A DNA stretch of 23,357 bases from Frankiaceae bacterium (GCA_030840545.1 JAVEEH010000078.1:1-23357); one strand, 5' to 3'. Counted from the stretch's first letter, positions 1 to 7,921 are shown. The notes: a model not told the origin generated them from the sequence alone. Made by a program: numbers and translations.

Positions 1-743
1 AATCCATCACGTTGCTGGGCCACGATCTCGCCGCGGACCTGCTCGGCAAGGTCGGGTTCGCGGAGCTCGCCTTCTGGCTTGTCGCGATGCGGCGCCCGAC
101 CCGGGGCGAGCTGCGACTGTTCGAGACAGTGCTCGTCGCGCTGGCCGACCACGGCTTCACTCCGACCGTCATCGCCGCCCGGTTGACTCTCGCGAGCGCG
201 CCCGAGGCCCTGCAGGGCGCGGTCGCTGCCGGCCTGCTCGGCGGCGGGTCACGGTTTCTCGGTGTCACCGAAGATGCCGGACGTTTCCTCGCCGACACGC
301 TGTCGTCGTACGACGGGGAGCGGCCCGCCGACGAAGCCGGCTGGGACGCGCTGGCGTTGTCTGCGGTTAGCGCGCAGCACGCGGCCGGTCGGTTCGTGCC
401 GGGGCTCGGGCACCCGGTGCACAAGCACGGTGACCCACGGACGCCGGTCATCATCCGGATCGCCACCGAAGAAGGCGTCCGCGGCCCGCACCTGTTGCTG
501 TTCGAGGCGATCGGCCGCGTGCATCCCGAGGTGCTCGGGCGGACGTTGCCGCTCAACGGCGCGGGCGTGTGTGGCGCCGCGCTTGCCGACCTCGGCTTCC
601 CCCCGGAGATCCTGCGCGGGTTCGCCCTCCTGGCCCGCACCGCGGGCCTGCTCGGCCATCTCGCCGAGGAGATGCGCCGTCCCGTCGGACTGCAGATCTA
701 TGCCGACATCGACCGGTCGCTGGCCTACGAGCCGCCCGGCTGA
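1..743 (+). CDS. Citryl-CoA lyase / citrate synthase-like protein (5' end missing)
   Basis: The 3' part of a citrate synthase-superfamily gene whose start lies before the window; the frame is open from base 3 and reads S-I-T-L-L-G-H-D-L, a typical lead-in for this family rather than a true start. The visible part, about 246 residues, matches the short citryl-CoA lyase type, not full-length citrate synthase of about 430 residues. Key motifs are the active-site-like GLGHPVHKHGDPR, the PLNGAGVCGAALADLGFP segment, and a C-terminal RTAGLLGHLAEE helix. Family knowledge: such proteins cleave or form citryl-CoA or related acyl-CoA adducts in the cytosol; in actinobacteria the substrate is mostly untested. 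No CoA-transferase or acyl-CoA partner is visible downstream. A plain citrate/methylcitrate synthase paralogue is the alternative. Confidence 0.8.
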   Translation, partial: SITLLGHDLAADLLGKVGFAELAFWLVAMRRPTRGELRLFETVLVALADHGFTPTVIAARLTLASAPEALQGAVAAGLLGGGSRFLGVTEDAGRFLADTLSSYDGERPADEAGWDALALSAVSAQHAAGRFVPGLGHPVHKHGDPRTPVIIRIATEEGVRGPHLLLFEAIGRVHPEVLGRTLPLNGAGVCGAALADLGFPPEILRGFALLARTAGLLGHLAEEMRRPVGLQIYADIDRSLAYEPPG

Positions 744-760
744 GCGCCGCACGGGCTCCG
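742..760 (+). repeat. 19-bp direct repeat, copy 1
   Basis: The 19-mer GAGCGCCGCACGGGCTCCG begins inside the stop codon of the citryl-CoA lyase-like gene and recurs exactly at 863-881, 121 bp downstream. Sequence after the two copies is unrelated, so only the 19-mer is shared. Its ends (GAGC/GCTC) could pair weakly. Function unknown. Confidence 0.85.
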
Positions 761-862
761 CAGGCCGGCATTTTCCGGCAATACCGAGCAAAGTCGCCCG
801 CGTATGCTGAAGGCGCGAGCAGCCCCGGCCGTCACAGCCGGACAACGCCCTGATCCCTTTCG

Positions 863-881
863 GAGCGCCGCACGGGCTCCG
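863..881 (+). repeat. 19-bp direct repeat, copy 2
   Basis: Exact second copy of the 19-mer at 742-760. Its last base is the first base of the Shine-Dalgarno stretch of the phosphatase gene, so anything binding this copy, or an RNA structure involving it, would sit directly against the ribosome-binding site. Confidence 0.85.
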
Positions 882-887
882 AGGAGG
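882..887 (+). promoter_or_regulatory. Strong Shine-Dalgarno for the GAF-SpoIIE phosphatase
   Basis: AGGAGG with a 4-nt spacer before the ATG at 892. It is one of the few near-perfect Shine-Dalgarno sequences in the window and fixes the start of the phosphatase gene. Confidence 0.85.
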
Positions 888-891
888 AACC

Positions 892-2136
892 ATGACGACA
901 GGACTCGTCCCCGCCGACGAAGCCGACCGCATCGCGGCTGTACGCCGTTACGACGTGCTGGACACCCCGCCCGACGGTGCATTCGAGCGCATCACGGCTC
1001 TCGCCGCGCGTCTGTTCGAGGTGCCGATCGCCATCGTCAGCATCGTCGACACCGACCGCATCTGGTTCAAGTCCCATCACGGCCTCGACGTCGAGCAGAT
1101 CGACCGGGAGCCCGGCCTGTGCGCGTCGGCAATCCTGCACAACGAGCCGTGGCTGGTCACCGACGCCAAGGTAGACCCGCGCACCCTCGCCAACCCGCTC
1201 GTAGCCGGGGAGTTCGGGCTGCGCTTCTATGCCGGCGTACCGCTCACCACCACCGACGGCTACAACCTCGGCACGTTGTGCGTCATCGACCACGAGCCAC
1301 GACAGACGACCGACGACGAGCTGGCGACGCTGAGTGACCTGGCTGCGCTCGTCATGGATGAGCTGGAGCTTCGACGGTCGGCGCGCAAGACCGTCGGTCT
1401 CGAAGCCGAGCTGCGGCGCAACGCCGAGGACGTCGCCAGCAGCTTGCAGGAGAGCCTGTTGCCGCCGGCGCTGCCCCGGCTGGCCGGCCTCGACATCGCC
1501 GCGCGCTATCACGTGGCCAACCGCGACCAGGTCGGTGGCGACTTCTACGACGTCGTCCCGAGCGGGCCGGGTTGTGCGGCCGTCGTCGGCGACGCCTGCG
1601 GCAAGGGGACGAAGGCTGCGTCGCTCACCGGCACCGCTCGTTGGGCGCTGCGCACGGTCATGCTCGATGAGTGGACGCCGGCGGCTGCTTTGTCGACGCT
1701 CAACCGCGTCCTGCTGCGAGCCCACGAGAACCCCGAGCGCTATGTCACCGTCGCGCTCGCCGACATCCGACCCGAAGCCGGCGTCGGCGCCGATGTGACG
1801 ATAGGGATCGGCGGCCATCCGCACCCCCTCGTCCTACGACGAGACGGCACGGTGACCGCGCTGGGTGAGACCGGGCCGGTCGCCGGTTGGGTGCCTGACG
1901 CCCGCTTCGTCGACGTCGCGGATCGGCTCGAGGTCGGCGACTTGTTGGTGATGTTCACCGACGGGCTCATCGAGGCGGTCGCCGGGCACGGCGTGGTCGA
2001 CGACACCGCGATCCGGGCGTTGCTCGCGCCGATGGCGGGTCGGCCGGCCGCCGAGGTTGCCGACGGCATCGATGCACGGCTCGGCGACGATGCACTCCTC
2101 GACGACGCGGCATTCCTCGTCATCCGATCGACATGA
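892..2136 (+). CDS. GAF domain / SpoIIE-type PP2C serine phosphatase
   Basis: A 414-residue soluble protein. Residues about 20-160 form a GAF sensor domain (VPIAIVSIVD near 44, then FYAGVPL and LGTLCVID near 112-133). A short helical linker follows (158-190), then a PPM/SpoIIE phosphatase domain. The metal-binding phosphatase motifs are present: GGDFYD (215-220), GDACGKG (233-239), FTDGLIE (355-361) and DDAAFLV (404-410), so it should be catalytically competent. Family role: RsbU/SpoIIE enzymes dephosphorylate a STAS anti-anti-sigma protein in response to a signal sensed by the N-terminal domain. The next gene encodes exactly such a STAS protein, and the two overlap by 4 bp (ATGA), so this is very likely enzyme and substrate. 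There is no TM segment. The GAF ligand cannot be told from sequence. Confidence 0.95.
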   Translation: MTTGLVPADEADRIAAVRRYDVLDTPPDGAFERITALAARLFEVPIAIVSIVDTDRIWFKSHHGLDVEQIDREPGLCASAILHNEPWLVTDAKVDPRTLANPLVAGEFGLRFYAGVPLTTTDGYNLGTLCVIDHEPRQTTDDELATLSDLAALVMDELELRRSARKTVGLEAELRRNAEDVASSLQESLLPPALPRLAGLDIAARYHVANRDQVGGDFYDVVPSGPGCAAVVGDACGKGTKAASLTGTARWALRTVMLDEWTPAAALSTLNRVLLRAHENPERYVTVALADIRPEAGVGADVTIGIGGHPHPLVLRRDGTVTALGETGPVAGWVPDARFVDVADRLEVGDLLVMFTDGLIEAVAGHGVVDDTAIRALLAPMAGRPAAEVADGIDARLGDDALLDDAAFLVIRST

Positions 2137-2453
2137 CGGCAGCGGGTTTCACCGTCCAGTCCGAGCACGCCGGCGACAGCGTGCGGCTCAGCGTGTCCGG
2201 CGAGCTCGACCTGCTGACCGAACCGGTGCTTGTCGGTCGGGTTCGCGACGAGCTGTCGTCCGCGGACGTCAATGAGGTCGTCATCGACCTGCGCGCCGTC
2301 TCGTTCATCGACTCGTCCGGCTTGCGGGCGCTGCTCGTCTGTCGCGGTGACGTCCAGCGACATGCCTCGCGGCTTCGCCTCGCGGTGGGCACCGGTGCGG
2401 CCGCGCGCTTGTTCGAGGTGGCCGGTGTGACCGACTGGTTCAGCTATGAATAG
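2133..2453 (+). CDS. STAS-domain anti-sigma factor antagonist
   Basis: A 106-residue single STAS domain, the usual size for SpoIIAA/RsbV proteins. The phosphorylation-site loop is intact: FIDSSGLRALL at 58-68, with Ser61 the residue aligned with the SpoIIAA target serine. ELDLLTEPV (24-32) is the typical first-helix motif. Family role: in its dephosphorylated form it binds an RsbW-type kinase and frees a sigma factor. It is translationally coupled to the phosphatase upstream through a 4-bp overlap. No RsbW-type gene adjoins it; the nearest is at 9508. Its last 14 bp overlap the 3' end of the convergent desaturase gene. Confidence 0.95.
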   Translation: MTAAGFTVQSEHAGDSVRLSVSGELDLLTEPVLVGRVRDELSSADVNEVVIDLRAVSFIDSSGLRALLVCRGDVQRHASRLRLAVGTGAAARLFEVAGVTDWFSYE

Positions 2454-3393
2454 CCGCTTCGTCAGCTGATCGGCGCCGTCGCTGCATCCTGGCCTGGTCC
2501 GGCCAGCGCACGTCCGTCGCCCACCCAAGCCGTTCGAAGAGCTCGATCACCCGGGCCGAGGAGTCGAGCTGCCAGCGGTCGACGCCGTGCCGCGCGCACG
2601 CCGGGTCGGCGTGATGGGAGTTGTGCCAGCTCTCACCCATCGACAACACCGCCAGCGGCCAGAAGTTGGCTGACCGGTCGCGGGTGCGGAACGGACGCCG
2701 GCCGATGACGTGACACACCGAGTTGATCGCGAACGTCACGTGGTGCAGCAGGAAGATGCGGACCAGCGAGGCCCACAGCAGAGCGCTCAGCGCGGCCGCC
2801 CACGAGCCGGTGATGGCGAGCGCCAGCGCCGGCGGCAGGAACAGCGACATCGCGACCCACAACGGGAACAAGCGATGGATGACGACGAGGTCGTCGTCGG
2901 CGAGCAAGTCGGGTGCGTAGCGGCCCTTGACGGCTTGCTCACGACGGAACAGCCAGCCGGTGTGCGCCCACCACAAGCCCTTGATCAACGCCGTCGGACC
3001 GTTGCCGAAACGCCACGGCGAATGCGGGTCGTCGGTGTCGTCCGAGTGCTGGTGGTGCTTGCGGTGGTCGGCCACCCAGCGGATCACGCCGCCCTGGATC
3101 GCCATCGATCCGGCGATGGCCAGGCCGATCTTCAGCGGTCGGGAGGCGCGGAACGCGCGATGGGTGAGCAGCCGGTGATAGCCGACGGTCACGCCATGCG
3201 CGGTGACGGTGTAGAACACCATCGACAGCGCCACGTCGAGCCAGCTGATGCCGTCGCCGTAGGCCGCGAGGACGATGCCGGCTATCAAGGCGATGAACGG
3301 CAGGATCACGAACGCGTAGAACGCCACGTGTTCCCAGGTCGACCGGTATTCGAATGCTGCCGGTGCTTCGACCGGCGGTGCTGTCATGACCAC
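2440..3393 (-). CDS. Membrane fatty acyl-CoA (stearoyl-type) desaturase
   Basis: A 317-residue integral membrane di-iron desaturase. The three histidine clusters are present: HRLLTH (73-78), HRKHH (110-114) and HNSHH (257-261). Hydrophobic segments lie near 24-45, 52-68, 88-105, 175-197 and 200-215. Family reaction: oxygen-dependent insertion of a cis double bond, normally delta-9, into a saturated acyl chain, using electrons from ferredoxin or a flavoprotein. No ferredoxin or reductase partner is next to it. The GTG start at 3393 has a purine-rich AAAGG about 10 nt upstream; an in-frame ATG at 3387 is the alternative. It lies 98 bp downstream of the methyltransferase gene on the same strand, so co-transcription is possible but unproven. 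Regiospecificity cannot be read from the sequence. Confidence 0.93.
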   Translation of the reverse strand: MVMTAPPVEAPAAFEYRSTWEHVAFYAFVILPFIALIAGIVLAAYGDGISWLDVALSMVFYTVTAHGVTVGYHRLLTHRAFRASRPLKIGLAIAGSMAIQGGVIRWVADHRKHHQHSDDTDDPHSPWRFGNGPTALIKGLWWAHTGWLFRREQAVKGRYAPDLLADDDLVVIHRLFPLWVAMSLFLPPALALAITGSWAAALSALLWASLVRIFLLHHVTFAINSVCHVIGRRPFRTRDRSANFWPLAVLSMGESWHNSHHADPACARHGVDRWQLDSSARVIELFERLGWATDVRWPDQARMQRRRRSADEAAIHS

Positions 3394-3491
3394 GAAAGAC
3401 TCGCCTTTCCCAGCGCGCGGAGAGGGCAGCCGGTCCCGACCCTGGGAAGCAACCTAGCGGGTCGGGGATGAGAGCTTTCTGAACGCCGGGG

Positions 3492-4319
3492 TCAGCCGGC
3501 CTTGACGGCTTGCAGCGTGTAGGTGTGCGCGAGCCGGGCCGGCCGGTCGATCAGCCGCCACTCGTCGAGCTCGACGCGCACCATCTGGCCGGGCAGCGCT
3601 TCCCACGGCACGCTGTCGTGCTCTTCCAACATCGTGAGCTGCATGCCGACGCTCATCAACGCCGTCACGACCTCGCCCAGGCCGTGGTTCCACTCGTGGG
3701 TGACGGTGTGCTCGAACTCGACGTCGGTCTCGACATAGGTGCCGGCCTCGTCCCAGACCAGGGGCTCGGGTTGTTCGAAGTAGGGATATTCGACGGCCAG
3801 CAGCCTATCTTCGCGCGGGTCGGCGAGCGTCCACAACATCGGATGTCCCTCCCTCAGGAACACTCGGCCACCGGGGCGCAGCAGGTCGCTCACGACCTGC
3901 GCCCAGCGCCGGATGTCCGGCAGCCAGCACAACGCGCCGATGCCGGTGAAGACGAGGTCGAACGATGCTGCGCCGAGCAGGTCGACGGCGTCGTAGACCT
4001 CGGCTTCGACGAACTCGACCCGCGCGCCGGTCTGGCCGGCGAGGGCGCGTGCGGCGGTCAGCGCCGCCGGCGAGAAGTCCAACCCGGTCATGTGCGCACC
4101 GAGTCGGGCCAACGAGATCGTGTCGGTGCCGATGTGGCACTGCAGGTGGACGCCGCGCAGCCCTGCGACGTCACCCAACCGGGGCAGGTCGAAGCGCACC
4201 ACGTGGCTGAGGAAGGTCGGGTCGTTGATGAACTGGTCGAACGCATAGCCGGGGGAGGCGGCGTGAGCGGGTGCGCGCTCGTCCCAGCTGGCGCGGTTGA
4301 CCGTGCGGTAGTCGTCCAT
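3492..4319 (-). CDS. Class I SAM-dependent methyltransferase
   Basis: A 275-residue Rossmann-fold methyltransferase. Motif I is LQCHIGTDTISLARLGA (59-75), a recognised variant in which LQCHIGTD replaces the usual LDLGCGxG. It is followed by an acidic strand end, GLDFSP (79-84), and the post-motif LLRPGGRVFLREGHP (146-160). The C-terminal third (about 165-275) is a beta-rich substrate region with WNHGLGE and WEALPGQMVRV. It is cytosolic, with no TM or signal peptide. The start at 4319 has GGGAG about 9 nt upstream. Relatives are mostly uncharacterised small-molecule methyltransferases, so I give no substrate. The downstream desaturase might suggest a lipid, but that is weak evidence. Confidence 0.88.
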   Translation of the reverse strand: MDDYRTVNRASWDERAPAHAASPGYAFDQFINDPTFLSHVVRFDLPRLGDVAGLRGVHLQCHIGTDTISLARLGAHMTGLDFSPAALTAARALAGQTGARVEFVEAEVYDAVDLLGAASFDLVFTGIGALCWLPDIRRWAQVVSDLLRPGGRVFLREGHPMLWTLADPREDRLLAVEYPYFEQPEPLVWDEAGTYVETDVEFEHTVTHEWNHGLGEVVTALMSVGMQLTMLEEHDSVPWEALPGQMVRVELDEWRLIDRPARLAHTYTLQAVKAG

Positions 4320-4362
4320 CCGGGCACGCTCCCACAGGGCGTCAGCAGTGCGCGCGAGGCTT

Positions 4363-4368
4363 TACGCT
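4363..4368 (+). promoter_or_regulatory. -10-like hexamer, putative leaderless start for LysE-type gene
   Basis: TACGCT lies 6 nt before the ATG at 4375. No Shine-Dalgarno precedes that ATG. The spacing would place transcription start at or next to the A of ATG. No clear -35 is seen. Confidence 0.5.
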
Positions 4369-4374
4369 GCCTCC

Positions 4375-4998
4375 ATGACTGCGGCACTGCTTGCTTTCAC
4401 GGCGGCGTCCGTCCTCATCGTGCTGCTGCCCGGGCCGGACACGCTCGTGGTCGTCCGCGGCCTGCTCCGTGGCGGTCGCCGTGAGTCGATCCGCACGGCC
4501 ATCGGGGTCCTGTCCGGGCTGTTCGTCTGGGTTGTCGCCGCGGCGTTCGGACTCTCTGCGGTGGTCCGCGCGAGCCATACCGGCTACACGCTGCTGCGTG
4601 CGGCCGGAGCCGTCTATCTCATCTGGCTCGGCGTCCGGTCGTTGCGTGCGCGGATGCTGCTCCGGGACGACGTTGTCGTGCCGAGGCCGCGGCGCCGGGC
4701 CCTGCTCGGGTCAGGTTTCGGCGCCGGGCTCGCCACCGATCTGCTCAACCCGAAGGTCGGTGTCTTTTTCGTTTCGTTCCTGCCCGGGTTCCTGCCCGCC
4801 GGCTATGGCATCGCGACAGCCTCGTTGCTGTTCGGCGCCATCTTCATCGTGGAGACGGCGATCTACTTCGTCGTGCTCATCGGCCTGGCCACGCGGGTGA
4901 CCGCGTGGATGACCAACACGCGCATCCGTCGCCGGCTCGACCGCGTGACCGGTGTCGTGCTGATCGGCTTCGGCGTCCGGTTGGCGACCGAGACCTGA
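4375..4998 (+). CDS. LysE/RhtB-family exporter
   Basis: A 207-residue membrane protein with about six TM segments, the usual size of this family. The N-terminal signature LPGPDTLVVVRGLLRGGRR (17-35), with a helix 2 glycine-rich stretch after it, and the mid-protein LNPKVGVFFVSFLPGF motif are diagnostic. Family role: proton-driven export of amino acids or derivatives across the cytoplasmic membrane; the substrate here is unknown. I chose the ATG at 4375, which gives the canonical MTAALLAF start. The earlier in-frame start at 4348 adds nine non-conserved residues and has no ribosome-binding site. The gene ends 4 bp from the stop of the convergent YidD-fusion gene. A methyltransferase is transcribed divergently. 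Confidence 0.92.
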   Translation: MTAALLAFTAASVLIVLLPGPDTLVVVRGLLRGGRRESIRTAIGVLSGLFVWVVAAAFGLSAVVRASHTGYTLLRAAGAVYLIWLGVRSLRARMLLRDDVVVPRPRRRALLGSGFGAGLATDLLNPKVGVFFVSFLPGFLPAGYGIATASLLFGAIFIVETAIYFVVLIGLATRVTAWMTNTRIRRRLDRVTGVVLIGFGVRLATET

Positions 4999-5002
4999 TC
5001 GC

Positions 5003-6229
5003 TCAGGCGGCCGTCGGGCGGGCCGCGACCTTGTAGGGGCGACCCAGGTAGGCGCGGATGGCGCAGATCAACGCGACGACGACCGGGAACACGATCGCGG
5101 TGATGATCGTGAGCGGCCACACGGCGAACTGCTGCATCAGCACGGTGATGCCGATGCCGAGAAGCAGACCGGAGAGGAAGCCGGCGATCGGGTGTCCGTG
5201 CGCCCAGATCCGCCGGATCCCGGAGGGACGCATCGCCGCCGCGCCGACCGCGCTGGCGGCCACGTCCTTGCCGAGGAACGCTCCGCCGATCGCGATGAGG
5301 ATGAGCATCAGGCAGCCAAACCCGGCCATGCCCTCGTAGCCGGGGTCGCCCATGACCATCGCTGTGGCTTCCGACTCGGCGTACTCGTCGTCCTCGTTGC
5401 GCGCGATCAGCGGTTCGTCGTACGACGCACTGTCGGCCTGGGCCCGGCTCGACAGCAACGCCCCGATGCCACCGACGACGGCCAGCGCGGTGGCACCGGC
5501 ACCGACGGGCTTGCCGAGCGGGTTGCCGTCCTTGAGCTGGACGTAGCCGTCCCCGTCGCAGGACCAGCCCGGCGTGCCGGACGCGACGCCGGTCACGTGG
5601 TAGAGGCCGACGCCGTACTTGAGGTACTTGTCGACGTTCTGCGTGCCGCCCCAGCTCGGGCCGTGGCCGGGGTGGTCGGATGACGAGACACCGAAGACGC
5701 CGCCGATGATGGACACGTCGATATGCGTGTTGCTCGTGATCTGGTTCTTCGGCAAGCTGGCCACCGATGGCGGCACGGTGCCGGTCACCGACACACTCTC
5801 GCCCTTGTGCACGACGAGCGGGTGATCGCTGGTCAGCTGCGCCGGGTCGTGGCCGTTGATGCTTGCGGTGCAGCCGTTGGTGACGCCGACGGCCGAAGCA
5901 ATTCCCGCAGTGGCCACGACAACGAGACCACTGAGCGCCAGGACCGAGAACAGCGTCGGGATCGTGTTCGGCCGCAGTCGCCGGCGGGTGTCGCGGCGCG
6001 CGGTGTCCGCTACTCCCGGGTTGGTGAGCGGGTTGCAGCGCAGCACCCGCCCGATGATCAGCACCAATGCCACCGGGAAGACGCGCGTGTGGAGCAACTC
6101 CTCGGCGTAGTGCGAGCAGCTGGGCTCGAAGCGGCAGGCACCGGTCTGCCCCAGCGCGGAGCGCCGATGCCGTTCGATGCGGCGCAGGAAGAGACTCGCG
6201 AGACGACGTGGCTGCTCGTGTTGCCGCAT
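5003..6229 (-). CDS. YidD-domain protein fused to a multi-TM region of unknown function
   Basis: A 408-residue protein. Residues 15-72 are a YidD (membrane protein insertion efficiency factor) domain: CRFEPSCSHYAEE (32-44) and RCNPL (64-68) are its signature, with an amphipathic helix between. YidD proteins normally end soon after this, at roughly 70-115 residues. Here the chain continues with a TM helix (93-115), a loop of about 130 residues containing Cys120 and Cys224 that could form a disulphide outside the cell, a TM (245-260), a charged acidic cytoplasmic-type segment (265-298), a TM (303-320) and a C-terminal hairpin of two TMs (347-394). I do not recognise the C-terminal part. The gene is not next to rpmH, rnpA or yidC. 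I chose ATG 6229, preceded by GGGGGTGG; an in-frame GTG at 6256 is possible. A housekeeping yidD probably exists elsewhere (inference). Confidence 0.8.
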   Translation of the reverse strand: MRQHEQPRRLASLFLRRIERHRRSALGQTGACRFEPSCSHYAEELLHTRVFPVALVLIIGRVLRCNPLTNPGVADTARRDTRRRLRPNTIPTLFSVLALSGLVVVATAGIASAVGVTNGCTASINGHDPAQLTSDHPLVVHKGESVSVTGTVPPSVASLPKNQITSNTHIDVSIIGGVFGVSSSDHPGHGPSWGGTQNVDKYLKYGVGLYHVTGVASGTPGWSCDGDGYVQLKDGNPLGKPVGAGATALAVVGGIGALLSSRAQADSASYDEPLIARNEDDEYAESEATAMVMGDPGYEGMAGFGCLMLILIAIGGAFLGKDVAASAVGAAAMRPSGIRRIWAHGHPIAGFLSGLLLGIGITVLMQQFAVWPLTIITAIVFPVVVALICAIRAYLGRPYKVAARPTAA

Positions 6230-6333
6230 GGTCCACCCCCGGACCCGAGCCGTCACCCCCGCCGGCGACAGCTGGCGAGTCGGGACGTTACTCCGCTCTT
6301 GGACCCTACGGAGGCGAACAGGCCGACTGGGTG

Positions 6334-6960
6334 CTACATCCTGGATTGCAGCGTTGCGACACCTTCGCCGGAAAGCTCCGGCAGCGCTACCTTTCGCCCG
6401 GTCATCGCCAGCAGCAGGGCGAGCGCGGGACCGGCGACCTCCGGCCCGCTGCCCGTCGCCCAGTCAGTGTCAGTCGCGCGCAGGGTCAGACCCGCGATGC
6501 GCTTCTTTGCGCCGACGATGAGGTTGGACTTCTTGTAGAAGTCGAGGACGCGGGTGACGGACTCCATCGGATAGCTGTGGGCGACGCCCAGCGGCCGCCG
6601 GATGTCTTCACTGTGGATGATGGATTCTCCGAGCATCGCGTCGATCGGCCCCGGTGGATGTGTCGTCGCGGCCTGCACCCCGCGATACTCCGCGAGGGTG
6701 GCAGCGGGGCCGCCGGCGGTTTCCCGCGCGACCTCCTTCGCCGCCATCTTGTCGAAGTTGAAGCCCGACCCCGCGAACGCCGCGAAGAACTTCGGCGGGG
6801 TCAGCCTCGCGGTGGCGACGATGTGCCCGAGCATGTCGTGCACGGTCCAGCCCGAGCACAGCGACGGTGTCGCCCACTGGGCGTCGTCGAGTCGGCCGAG
6901 ATCGTCGGCCAGTGCGGCTCGCTCTGCGTGGATGACGGGCCAAGGGCTTGCTGCTGACAT
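6334..6960 (-). CDS. MDMPI-family (TIGR03083) maleylpyruvate isomerase-like protein
   Basis: A 208-residue cytosolic protein of the DinB-like mycothiol-dependent metalloenzyme group. The N-terminal MDMPI domain shows LCSGWTVHDMLGH (34-46). The three residues expected to bind metal are present: His46 and the E-x3-H pair Glu112/His116 within GESIIHSEDIRRP. The C-terminal part has the usual GSGPEVAGPALALLLAMTGR and LSGEGV motifs (171-201). Family role: mycothiol-dependent isomerase or transferase chemistry in actinobacteria; the substrate is usually unknown and no aromatic-degradation genes are nearby. The start is fixed by AAGGAG 5 nt upstream. It precedes the YidD-fusion gene on the same strand by 104 bp; that gap holds no clear terminator. 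Confidence 0.9.
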   Translation of the reverse strand: MSAASPWPVIHAERAALADDLGRLDDAQWATPSLCSGWTVHDMLGHIVATARLTPPKFFAAFAGSGFNFDKMAAKEVARETAGGPAATLAEYRGVQAATTHPPGPIDAMLGESIIHSEDIRRPLGVAHSYPMESVTRVLDFYKKSNLIVGAKKRIAGLTLRATDTDWATGSGPEVAGPALALLLAMTGRKVALPELSGEGVATLQSRM

Positions 6961-6965
6961 GGCGG

Positions 6966-6971
6966 CTCCTT
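6966..6971 (-). promoter_or_regulatory. Shine-Dalgarno of the MDMPI-family gene
   Basis: AAGGAG on the minus strand, 5 nt before the ATG at 6960. It fixes that start. Confidence 0.85.
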
Positions 6972-7017
6972 CGTCTCGCGCATCCTGGCATCGCTGCCGC
7001 GGGCTGCAAAGCGCGTC

Positions 7018-7827
7018 TCAGCCGGTCGGCGGCGGGGCGAGCTGGTAGGTGGGCGAGCCGCTTGGGCTCGCCGCGGGCGCCCACGTCGCGCTGCCCGGCG
7101 TCCAGCGCTGCCCTCGCACGGTCACGGCGACCACGCCGTAGGACATGGCGTGTCCGACGATCCACTCCGCCACCGTCCAGTCCTGGCGCAGGCTGCCGCC
7201 ACTGCGCCGAAGCACACCCGGGCCCAGCTCACGCTCGGCGAGCGCGGCGAGGGCTGCGCCGTCGGACGTCGAGGGCTTGGCGAACTGGCACCCCATGCCT
7301 GCCGGCACCTCGCCGGTGAGCGCACGCGCCATCGCCCTGGCCTCCTCCTCCCACTGCGCGTACGCCGACCCGAACGCGCTGTGTTGAACGGCCTGCGCGG
7401 CCTCGGCGACCGGCATCGTCTGCCAACCGGGCACCTGGCGCAGGTGCTGGTAGAACGCGGCCGCGGCGAAGGCCGGGGTCAGCAGCTGGGCCCGTGGCCC
7501 CCAACCCTGGCTCGGCCGCTGCTGGAACAGACCCACCGAGTCCCGGTCGCCGAACGGGTAGTTGTGAAGCTTGGACTCCTGCAGCGCCGTCGCCAGCGCG
7601 ATGGTCACGGCATGGTCGGCCAGCGCCATCCGCTTGGCCACGGCGGCGATCGTGGCTGCGTCGGCCGCCTGGTCGGGGGCGAGCACCAGCGCCGTGTCTC
7701 CCGAGCCGACGGAGCAGGAGGGCGGCGCCTTGGTCACCGTGCGGAACAGCGCGTGGATGCCCACCACGGCGCCCGTGGCCGCCACGGCGGCGGCCACGAG
7801 CACCATGATCCACCGACGGCGACGCAT
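7018..7827 (-). CDS. Membrane-anchored lysozyme/transglycosylase-like protein
   Basis: A 269-residue protein with an RRRR N-terminus and one TM or uncleaved signal anchor (7-27), so the rest should lie outside the membrane. Residues about 55-165 resemble the lysozyme-like fold seen in actinobacterial secreted proteins: ATALQESKLHNYPFGDRDSVGLFQQRPSQGWG spans 79-110, with Glu84 at the expected catalytic position and the GLFQQRPSQGWG substrate-groove motif. Cys38 and Cys180 could pair. A proline/serine-rich tail ends the protein. Some database entries label relatives as heavy-metal transporters, which the sequence does not support. Cell-wall glycan cleavage is the likely role but is not proven. 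It is divergent from the Ser/Thr kinase gene, with 94 bp between the starts. Confidence 0.75.
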   Translation of the reverse strand: MRRRRWIMVLVAAAVAATGAVVGIHALFRTVTKAPPSCSVGSGDTALVLAPDQAADAATIAAVAKRMALADHAVTIALATALQESKLHNYPFGDRDSVGLFQQRPSQGWGPRAQLLTPAFAAAAFYQHLRQVPGWQTMPVAEAAQAVQHSAFGSAYAQWEEEARAMARALTGEVPAGMGCQFAKPSTSDGAALAALAERELGPGVLRRSGGSLRQDWTVAEWIVGHAMSYGVVAVTVRGQRWTPGSATWAPAASPSGSPTYQLAPPPTG

Positions 7828-7833
7828 GCCTCC

Positions 7834-7839
7834 ATTGTC
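7834..7839 (-). promoter_or_regulatory. -10-like hexamer before the lysozyme-like gene
   Basis: GACAAT on the minus strand, 6 nt before the ATG at 7827. The six-base spacer GGAGGC is itself Shine-Dalgarno-like, so here the leaderless reading is less certain than elsewhere. Confidence 0.4.
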
Positions 7840-7921
7840 CCGGTGCCCGGATGCAGCGCCCGGGTAAGGGACCGGTCACCTCAGGCATGGCGACCACCAC
7901 CGCGGGGGTAGGCCCGAGGCG

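Noticed and set aside
764..779. GCCGG/CCGGC hairpin after the citryl-CoA lyase-like gene as a terminator
   Set aside because: Only a 5-bp stem with no T-run after it; too weak to call.
4863..6236. 457-codon open frame on the minus strand, overlapping the YidD-fusion gene in another frame
   Set aside because: Its translation is Arg/Pro/His-rich with no domain, while the competing frame contains a YidD signature and clear TM helices.
6230..6333. Possible RNA gene or promoter in the gap between the MDMPI-family and YidD-fusion genes
   Set aside because: A TAACGT on the minus strand lacks a -35 partner and I see no stable fold or tRNA-like features.
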